Shown here: piece after piece, positions 1 through 5,086 of the stretch
Layout: each line of letters begins with the position of its first letter
Numbering within the stretch: position 1 is the stretch's first letter
NCBI GenBank assembly: GCA_011391115.1
Contig: JAABRC010000103.1
Span: 1-6,966 of the forward strand
From: Candidatus Egaibacter danicus
Lineage (GTDB): Bacteria > Pseudomonadota > Gammaproteobacteria > Burkholderiales > Burkholderiaceae
Length of the DNA: 6,966 nt
Direction of reading: 5' to 3'
The notes under the pieces: generated by a model
The model's input: the letters and a program-made list of their open reading frames with translations, nothing else
Databases searched by the model: none
What the model was told of the DNA's origin: nothing
Made by a program: the position numbers and the translations under genes

Positions 1-60
1 CGGCGGGTGTATGACGCGCACACCTTGCTGCAGGTCGCCAGCGTTCCCATCGATCCCTGA
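1..60 (+). CDS. C-terminal end of an unidentified protein (partial)
   Basis: An open frame runs in from the left edge and stops with TGA at 58-60. The 19 visible codons read RRVYDAHTLLQVASVPIDP. Third positions are almost all G or C (16 of 19), as in the other genes here, which supports real coding. The phrase 'VYDAHTLLQVASVP' loosely resembles the repeating strand of YVTN/cytochrome d1-type beta-propellers (a 'DaxTlxvvaxip' pattern), which would suit a denitrification neighbourhood, but 19 residues are too few to assign a family. The gene converges on the receptor gene, and only 18 bp separate the two stop codons. Confidence 0.45.
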   Translation, partial: RRVYDAHTLLQVASVPIDP

Positions 61-78
61 ATGCCCGTACCCGTTGCT

Positions 79-2361
79 TCAAAAATCGACCATGAGCAGC
101 AAGTTGAGCTGCCGACCCGGTTGCGTGTAGGCATCTACTACCACGGGTACCGCGTTGGAAGCAAGCCCTTGTACGTCAGACCAGTTCCAGTATTTCTGAT
201 TGGTAAGGTTGGTGATGGCGAAATTCAGACGCACGTCCTTGCGAATTCTCCACTGGCCGCTGAGGTCGAGTGTGTTGGCGGCGGGAACCAGGAACTGCAA
301 CTGCGAAGTGGATTTCGGTATGTACCTGCTTTCAAGCTCGCTGGCTTTTTTCGTCGCATGGTGAGTCAGGTCCAGGCGCCAGTCCCAATCGGAGGTCTCA
401 TACTTCAGACCCACTGATAACCTGGCGGGTTCGATGTAGGTGAGTGGCAGTCCATTGGTGTCATTGGTCCCGCGGGTCTGGCCATAGCTGAATGGTGAAC
501 TCAAAATGCCGCCCGCAAAACGTCCCCAAGCCATGTTGCCCTTGATTTCAAATCCGCTGATGGTGGCCTTGTCGATGTTGACAGTCTGAAAAAGAGTGGG
601 GTTTGCCGGTGAGGCCACAAGCCCGTTCGCTGTGCCCAGATCTTTCTTTTCCTGAATGAGGTTGGTGTAACGGCCTGTGAAAGCCGCCACATCAAGCGAC
701 AGTTGATCCAGCCGTGTACGCAACCCAATCTCGACGTTCTGGCTCTTCTCGGGTTTCAAATTCGGATTGGGCAAGAGCTTGGCGTTGAAGCCCTCAAATA
801 CATTGTTGACTTGCTGCGCTTCAGGTGCGCGAAAGCCGCTGGCGTAATTGCCATAGACCGACCATTGGGGCGTTGCCCGATACATCACGCCCAGTTTGGG
901 AGAAAAAGCCGAACCCGAAAGCGACGTGCCGGGTATTGTGGACGGGCTGGGGTAATAGCCATCCTGGCTCAATACCGCTAGCGAAAACCAGTCCATGCGC
1001 GCGCCAGGGGTAATGCTCCAGTCGTCACTGATCAACTCACTTTGGACATAGATGGCATTGCTGGTATCGCGGGTATCGGGAAAGTATTTCTTGGGTAAAA
1101 AGGGAGTCAAGGGAGCGGGATCGCTGCCGTCGGCGAAGCTGGACAGATCCGTGCTGACGTGATCCACACCGTAGGTGACCTTCTGTGACCATACGGACGT
1201 CAGGGTCGTTACCTTGCTGACCTGCACGTTGGCCTGCCAGGCACGTTCGTTGTAGGACGTTTTGCGCACCCGCACGCCGCCGTCAAAGCGCACGGTCTGG
1301 CCGTTGTCTTGCGCAGCGCCGATTTGCCGGCTCAGCACCGTTTGTAATTCGTCAGCCAGAGAGGCCTTCAACTGGTACCGACCGATCCAGGTGAGTCGAT
1401 TGCGGTCCATGGTTTTTGAGGATGTCTCATCGACGACAGACGCAGCAACGTAGGGGGGCTTGGCTCTGTTGGACAACAGGTTGAAGTCACCGTCTTTCGT
1501 CACATGCTCCAGGGTCACCACGTGTCGCTGATCTGCGGTAGGGCGCAGTACGAGCTTGCCCAGCAACGAGTCACCCCAACTGGTCTGGGGGTTGGGTGTG
1601 GTGCGGTCCACATTGGCGGCATTGTTCGCACCCATACTGCTCATGGCTCCGGCACGATTCCTGGTGCCGGTGAGTAGCCATTCTGCGGTGTCGCTCGCGG
1701 CTCCCGCCACTGTGCCGCCGACTGTTTTCCCACTGTCGTCACCGCTGTAGCTTACCCAGGCCCGGCCACCGAGAGCCTTGCGTTCACCGTTGGGTAGATT
1801 CAAAAAATCAGCAGGCTCCAGGGTAATGAAGTTCACCAGACCGGCCAAACCGTCAGATCCATAGAGCACGGAACTGGGTCCACGCAGGATCTCGATGCGC
1901 TTAAGCAGGCTGATGGACACCGAGTCACGGCCAAAAGCGTTGCTGCCGTTGATATAGCTTCGTGGCAGACGCACGCCGTCAACCAGCATCACCACCCGGT
2001 TTCCACCCTGGCCGCGGATATTGAAACCCGCATTCGAGTCCGCTCCTACGGGATTACCTCGTCCCGTTACGCTAAAACGGGCGGGGGCTCGTTTGACGGA
2101 CACATTTGGCAGGTTTTTAGCCGCACCCCGAATGTCACCAATCTGACCCTCCTCAATTTCCCTGGCGTTGATGACGTCCAGGGATAGGGGCAAGTCGTCG
2201 TCAAGCTGATCGCTGCGCGAGCCGCTGACAACGACCTCCCTGAGCGTGGCTACGGCGCGTGGCACCCCGGTTTGGGCATGTGCGGTGACCAGTGTGCCAA
2301 ATGCGAAACCAAGTAATCGGGTGAGTTGCTTGAAGGTATGGCTTCGATTCTGGTGGGGCAT
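79..2361 (-). CDS. TonB-dependent outer-membrane receptor, haem/haemoglobin receptor type
   Basis: A 760-residue outer-membrane beta-barrel receptor that would import a substrate into the periplasm using TonB-ExbB-ExbD energy. Residues 1-30 form a signal peptide (basic N-terminus, hydrophobic core, cleavage near AHA-QT). A TonB-box-like stretch (REVVVSGSR, 41-49) follows. The plug spans about 56-185 and includes NIRGQGG, MLVDGVRLPRSY and RIEILRGPSSVLYGSDGLAG, a signature typical of haem/haemoglobin receptors such as BhuR and HemR. The barrel contains the FRAP (510-513) and NPNL (532-535) boxes of that family and ends in phenylalanine, the usual signal for barrel assembly. Length is normal for the family. 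The histidines classically used by HemR-like receptors (one in the plug, one between FRAP and NPNL) are absent, so haem as the substrate is likely but not certain. The gene lies 30 bp downstream of the regulator gene on the same strand, so the two are probably co-transcribed. No clear Shine-Dalgarno precedes this ATG. Confidence 0.9.
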   Translation of the reverse strand: MPHQNRSHTFKQLTRLLGFAFGTLVTAHAQTGVPRAVATLREVVVSGSRSDQLDDDLPLSLDVINAREIEEGQIGDIRGAAKNLPNVSVKRAPARFSVTGRGNPVGADSNAGFNIRGQGGNRVVMLVDGVRLPRSYINGSNAFGRDSVSISLLKRIEILRGPSSVLYGSDGLAGLVNFITLEPADFLNLPNGERKALGGRAWVSYSGDDSGKTVGGTVAGAASDTAEWLLTGTRNRAGAMSSMGANNAANVDRTTPNPQTSWGDSLLGKLVLRPTADQRHVVTLEHVTKDGDFNLLSNRAKPPYVAASVVDETSSKTMDRNRLTWIGRYQLKASLADELQTVLSRQIGAAQDNGQTVRFDGGVRVRKTSYNERAWQANVQVSKVTTLTSVWSQKVTYGVDHVSTDLSSFADGSDPAPLTPFLPKKYFPDTRDTSNAIYVQSELISDDWSITPGARMDWFSLAVLSQDGYYPSPSTIPGTSLSGSAFSPKLGVMYRATPQWSVYGNYASGFRAPEAQQVNNVFEGFNAKLLPNPNLKPEKSQNVEIGLRTRLDQLSLDVAAFTGRYTNLIQEKKDLGTANGLVASPANPTLFQTVNIDKATISGFEIKGNMAWGRFAGGILSSPFSYGQTRGTNDTNGLPLTYIEPARLSVGLKYETSDWDWRLDLTHHATKKASELESRYIPKSTSQLQFLVPAANTLDLSGQWRIRKDVRLNFAITNLTNQKYWNWSDVQGLASNAVPVVVDAYTQPGRQLNLLLMVDF

Positions 2362-2391
2362 TTTTTGTGTGTTCGCACGCCTGATAGCAAC

Positions 2392-3096
2392 TCAGGCTGC
2401 AGCCAATTGAAACGCGGTCAGTCGTTGCAGGTTGGGGATGCGGATATCGCGCCGGTCAATTTCGATCAAGCCATGTCCTTCCAGCTCATGCAGCACGCGC
2501 GAGAAGTACTCTGGCGTGAGCGAAAGGCGGGACGCAATCGTGGCTTTGCTGACCTGGAGCGAAACGGTCCGCGCCTCGGAAGGTTCGCAGTCGTCGAATG
2601 TCTGGCCTCGCAGCAGAAAGTCGATGACCCGCTGCAACCCGGAGTGCAGCGCGTACGCCTCAACATCGTGTATCAGCCCGTGCATGCGACGAGCCAGCCC
2701 GGCCAGCATGCGCAGTGCGAAACGGTGGTCGCGTTCAATCTCGGACAGCACGGCCTGCTTCGACACTGTGAGCAGCAACGTGTCGGCAAGTGCCTGGGCG
2801 TTCAGGATGTAGGGGCGGTCCGTGAACATGATGGCTTCGCCGAAACTCTGCCCAGGGCCGATCAATTCCACCACTTTTTCCTGCCCTGTTGGCGACAACA
2901 CGAACAGCTTGACTTGCCCGGTGACCACGACATGGAACTCGTTGCAGGGCTCACCCAGGCGGAACACCATGTCAGCGCGCACCAATCGGTTCAGAATGCA
3001 GGCATCAGCAACGTGTTTCAACTCGGCCGGACTCAGGTCGTTGAACAACGGCAGCATTGAAAGGTATCTCGGCACGTCAAACGGGCGCGGATCCAT
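2392..3096 (-). CDS. Crp/Fnr-family transcriptional regulator, DNR/NNR-like
   Basis: A 234-residue cytoplasmic regulator. Residues about 15-115 form the cyclic-nucleotide-binding-type beta-roll (LFNDLSPAEL start, GQSFGEAIMF near 82-91). A long dimerisation helix follows (about 120-162), then a winged helix-turn-helix (about 178-225). The recognition helix holds E196-x-x-S199-R200, matching the E-x-x-S-R of FNR that reads TTGAT half sites. The only cysteines are C33, C51 and C170. There is no N-terminal cysteine cluster, so it is not an iron-sulphur FNR. This architecture fits the DNR/NNR group, which senses NO through haem, although ligand sensing cannot be read from sequence. The ATG has an AGGAG Shine-Dalgarno 7 nt upstream. 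A perfect FNR-type box lies about 64 bp upstream of the start, so autoregulation or control by another FNR homologue is likely. It is followed after 30 bp by the receptor gene. Confidence 0.92.
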   Translation of the reverse strand: MDPRPFDVPRYLSMLPLFNDLSPAELKHVADACILNRLVRADMVFRLGEPCNEFHVVVTGQVKLFVLSPTGQEKVVELIGPGQSFGEAIMFTDRPYILNAQALADTLLLTVSKQAVLSEIERDHRFALRMLAGLARRMHGLIHDVEAYALHSGLQRVIDFLLRGQTFDDCEPSEARTVSLQVSKATIASRLSLTPEYFSRVLHELEGHGLIEIDRRDIRIPNLQRLTAFQLAAA

Positions 3097-3125
3097 GGCG
3101 TATCTCCTGAATGGGCAATGGCGCG

Positions 3126-3131
3126 ATTGTG
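3126..3131 (-). promoter_or_regulatory. Probable -10 element of the FNR-dependent regulator promoter
   Basis: Read on the minus strand this hexamer is CACAAT, a 4-of-6 match to TATAAT. Its centre lies 32 bp from the centre of the FNR-type box, exactly the spacing of a class II FNR-activated promoter (box at -41.5). That predicts a transcription start near 3119 and a leader of about 23 nt before the regulator ATG. This is an inference from spacing; no transcript data are available. Confidence 0.55.
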
Positions 3132-3153
3132 GTGAAGCACCTTCGCCGCCAAA

Positions 3154-3167
3154 TTGACCTACATCAA
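3154..3167 (-). promoter_or_regulatory. FNR/DNR-type operator (TTGAT-N4-GTCAA)
   Basis: The minus strand reads TTGATGTAGGTCAA, an excellent match to the FNR/ANR/DNR consensus TTGAT-N4-ATCAA and a perfect match to the TTGAT-N4-GTCAA variant often seen at DNR-regulated denitrification promoters. It lies in the 73-bp gap between the ctaA-like stop codon and the regulator start, the only such box I found in an intergenic stretch here. The neighbouring regulator carries the E-x-x-S-R recognition helix that reads such sites. Confidence 0.8.
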
Positions 3168-3169
3168 GG

Positions 3170-4267
3170 TTACGTTCCGACGCCAGCTCCGCGCGTCAGT
3201 TCGAATGCCGTGGCCAGCAGTAGTGCTGCGATGAGGTTATGCGCCAGAGTCAAGGGGAGCGATGCCCCATTTCCGGCCAGCAACAAGCCCAACGCAAGTT
3301 CCACCGCCAGGAACAACAACAACAGCAAACCTGGGCCACGTCGCCCCTGTCCTGGTGCCGCCAGACCAACCGGCAGCAGAACGAGCACTACGAACAGGCT
3401 CGCCATCCGGTGGACCGTCTGGACAAGTGCGCCCGAGGCATTCAGCGGTGGCGTCGACGCCAGCACTGGCTCACGCCAGGGGTTTAACGCCTGCCACGAC
3501 GCAGTGTGGGAAGCGGCGATGCAGTCGGCCAGACTGTTGCAACTCGTTGCCGCATACGATGCGCTCACCAGTGTGCCCAGTAATACTTGACATATGAGTA
3601 GGGCCAAACCCAACGCGGCCCATGCCCGCAGTCGGGGGGTGTCGGGAGGGTCTGGGTGCCACGCCAGGCGCCAGCACAGCGCCAGCATCGCAAAGCCGCC
3701 CAGCAGGTTGCCCATCGCCACGGCCGGCAATGGCGAGTTGCTGGACCAGCGGCCGAGCACTGCGAGGAACAGCGCCAGCGCCAATAGCGCCAGCGCCACG
3801 CGCCCCTCACGCCACCGCACCGGGCGTGTGGTCACGCAGACCAGCACCATACCGATCACCAGCAGGAGTGCGGTGCTGGCTACGATGCGATGGGCCAGCC
3901 GGGCCAGGGCTGTGGCTTCATTTTCGCCCCCTGAAGCCGGCAAGCCCTGCTGCAATTCGAGCAGACTCTGGCCATAGCAGTGCGGCCAGTAGTGGCAGGA
4001 CAGGCCGGCTCTGGACAGTCGGATAAATGCGCTCAGGCAGATGACCATCAGCACGAGCGCGGTACAAACCCATGCCATGCGCCGCAAAATTATCAGACGT
4101 CGCCCATGATGGACCACCACGGCCGGGTGTTCTGGCGGCGCTGCCGGGGAAGGTAGATCGCGGTCGTTTGCCATGTTAGTACGGGCGTCCATACGGCTGG
4201 ATTGTGCCCGGGCTGCAGCATGACACCGATCGGTAAATTGCGCTTTCTTATCTTGGTTCAATTTCAT
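3170..4267 (-). CDS. ctaA: Haem A synthase-like membrane protein (CtaA/COX15 family)
   Basis: Up to 365 residues with eight predicted membrane spans in two homologous halves. Family members oxidise the C8 methyl of haem O to give haem A in the cytoplasmic membrane. After the first span (about 61-82) comes RLSRAGLSCHYWPHC, with the first extracellular cysteine pair C91/C97. The second pair is C243/C249. Candidate haem ligands are H126 (LAHRIVA), H286 (TVHRMAS) and H343 (LAHNLIA). The position usually holding the fourth histidine appears to be N187 (AMGNLLGG), so one half lacks a classical bis-histidine pair. This could be a subfamily trait or a changed activity. The start is uncertain: M1 has no clear Shine-Dalgarno, and M26 or M32 would give the shorter N-terminus more usual in the family. 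It is transcribed divergently from the oxidase/NOR-like operon, whose haems it probably supplies. Confidence 0.87.
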   Translation of the reverse strand: MKLNQDKKAQFTDRCHAAARAQSSRMDARTNMANDRDLPSPAAPPEHPAVVVHHGRRLIILRRMAWVCTALVLMVICLSAFIRLSRAGLSCHYWPHCYGQSLLELQQGLPASGGENEATALARLAHRIVASTALLLVIGMVLVCVTTRPVRWREGRVALALLALALFLAVLGRWSSNSPLPAVAMGNLLGGFAMLALCWRLAWHPDPPDTPRLRAWAALGLALLICQVLLGTLVSASYAATSCNSLADCIAASHTASWQALNPWREPVLASTPPLNASGALVQTVHRMASLFVVLVLLPVGLAAPGQGRRGPGLLLLLFLAVELALGLLLAGNGASLPLTLAHNLIAALLLATAFELTRGAGVGT

Positions 4268-4299
4268 TTATGGGCTCGCGCCGCAGAATTTCGTCGGAT

Positions 4300-4322
4300 G
4301 GTCGCGCAAATTCATTGCGACC
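4300..4322. promoter_or_regulatory. Imperfect inverted repeat in the divergent intergenic region
   Basis: GGTCGC (4300-4305) and GCGACC (4317-4322) form a perfect 6-bp inverted repeat. Inside it GCAA (4306-4309) and TTGC (4315-4318) extend the symmetry with a 2-nt offset. It lies 14-36 nt upstream of the 51-aa protein's ATG, just before the Shine-Dalgarno. It could be an operator for divergent control of ctaA and the terminal reductase operon, or a hairpin in the leader. It does not resemble an FNR box. Function is unproven. Confidence 0.35.
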
Positions 4323-4323
4323 C

Positions 4324-4330
4324 AAAGGAG
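4324..4330 (+). promoter_or_regulatory. Ribosome binding site that fixes the start of the 51-aa protein
   Basis: AAAGGAG lies 5 nt before the ATG at 4336. An in-frame ATG at 4270 would add 22 residues (basic and low in hydrophobicity), but no Shine-Dalgarno precedes it, so 4336 is the preferred start. Confidence 0.75.
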
Positions 4331-4335
4331 ACAGC

Positions 4336-4491
4336 ATGAATACGACTGAGCAGGACAAAGAGAGCATTCCCTGGATGCAACAGCTGTTGGACAACCCGTT
4401 CCTGCTGCTGTTCATTGGTGTCATGGTGCCGATGGTCGTTTACACGCTGTGGGGCGTGATCGACATATTGACCGTGCCGCTCGCGAAATAG
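4336..4491 (+). CDS. Small single-span membrane protein, probable accessory subunit of the CuA terminal reductase
   Basis: A 51-residue protein: a short polar, acidic N-terminus (MNTTEQDKES), then one hydrophobic span from about residue 21 to 44 (NPFLLLFIGVMVPMVVYTLW as its core), then a short tail ending in lysine. It has a strong Shine-Dalgarno and lies 45 bp ahead of subunit II in the same direction. Small one-helix subunits are common in B-family haem-copper oxidases (for example subunit IIa of Thermus ba3), and position and topology suggest the same role here, stabilising subunits I and II. I recognise no conserved motif that identifies it, so its role rests on context alone. Confidence 0.75.
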   Translation: MNTTEQDKESIPWMQQLLDNPFLLLFIGVMVPMVVYTLWGVIDILTVPLAK

Positions 4492-4504
4492 TGACTCGCG
4501 TCAC
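4491..4504. repeat. Short perfect inverted repeat (GTGAC-TCGC-GTCAC)
   Basis: Five-base arms flank a 4-nt centre, beginning on the last base of the small gene's stop codon. The GTGA-N6-TCAC core resembles a CRP half-site pair and could also form a small hairpin in the mRNA between the accessory subunit and subunit II. No T-run follows, so it is not an intrinsic terminator. Confidence 0.3.
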
Positions 4505-4536
4505 CGCCCAATTCATTTAACGCGAAGGATCCCATC

Positions 4537-5076
4537 ATGAGCGCCATCTTGCCCCCGTCAGAACGCCTTTGGTGGAAACACCCACTTGATCGTGTGGAAG
4601 GCACATGGATTGCCATCGCCTTCGTCTGGTGCATGGTGATGTTTTTCATGATGGTTGGCTGGCATATCTACGGCAAGCAGAACCTTTCTACTGAAACCTA
4701 TCGCACCACACCCGAAATGTTTACCGCAAAGGCTCAGGCGGTGGTTGACAAGTACACGGTGCGTACCGAGACCGACGCAAAAATTCCGGTGGTACACCCA
4801 CCGGAGGGAAGCGACGTGTACCTGATTGCCCGGTTGTGGAGTTGGTGGCCCATCATTGAGCTCGAGAAAGGCAAGACCTACCGGCTCCACCTGACCTCCC
4901 TGGACTACAACCATGGGTTCTCGTTGCAGCCGACCAATATCAATATTCAGGTCGTACCCGGCTTTGAGCACGTGGTGAATGTCACACCCAATCAGTCCGG
5001 GCAATTTTCTGTCGTCTGCAACGAATACTGCGGCATCAACCATCACACGATGGTTGGTCGCATGTACGTGAAATAA
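4537..5076 (+). CDS. CuA-containing subunit II of a haem-copper reductase (ba3/eNOR-like)
   Basis: A 179-residue membrane-anchored cupredoxin that accepts electrons from a periplasmic donor (cytochrome c or a small copper protein) and passes them to subunit I. One transmembrane helix (about 22-44) is followed by the periplasmic domain. The CuA site is complete: H126 (NHGF), C161, E163, C165, H169 and M172 in CNEYCGINHHTM. The aromatic patch WSWWP (101-105) matches the usual electron-entry region. The single helix and short length resemble B-family (ba3) subunit II rather than the two-helix, longer A-family version. E21, just before the helix in an E-x-x-W context, seems to align with the Glu at the K-channel entrance of Thermus ba3 subunit II (from memory). 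GAAGGA lies 7 nt before the ATG, and the stop is 10 bp before subunit I. Confidence 0.93.
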   Translation: MSAILPPSERLWWKHPLDRVEGTWIAIAFVWCMVMFFMMVGWHIYGKQNLSTETYRTTPEMFTAKAQAVVDKYTVRTETDAKIPVVHPPEGSDVYLIARLWSWWPIIELEKGKTYRLHLTSLDYNHGFSLQPTNINIQVVPGFEHVVNVTPNQSGQFSVVCNEYCGINHHTMVGRMYVK

Positions 5077-5086
5077 GGAGCGTGCC

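Noticed and set aside
61..78. Possible terminator between the convergent genes
   Set aside because: The 18-bp gap holds no stable stem followed by a T-run on either strand.
2454..2467. TCAAT-TTCG-ATCAA sequence resembling an FNR box
   Set aside because: Only one half matches the consensus and it lies inside the regulator coding sequence, where no promoter is expected.
2326..3060. 244-codon plus-strand open frame antisense to the regulator gene
   Set aside because: It lies wholly opposite well-supported genes, has no family-like sequence or ribosome site, and is explained by G/C-rich third positions of the real gene.
4247..4261. Possible FNR-like or -35 element (TTATCTTGGTTCAA) near the ctaA start
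   Set aside because: The half-site match is poor, it lies within the N-terminal codons of ctaA, and no -10 hexamer follows at a suitable distance on the plus strand.
4270..4335. Upstream in-frame ATG extending the small membrane protein to 73 residues
   Set aside because: No Shine-Dalgarno precedes it, and the extension would run through the intergenic dyad and the good ribosome site at 4324-4330.
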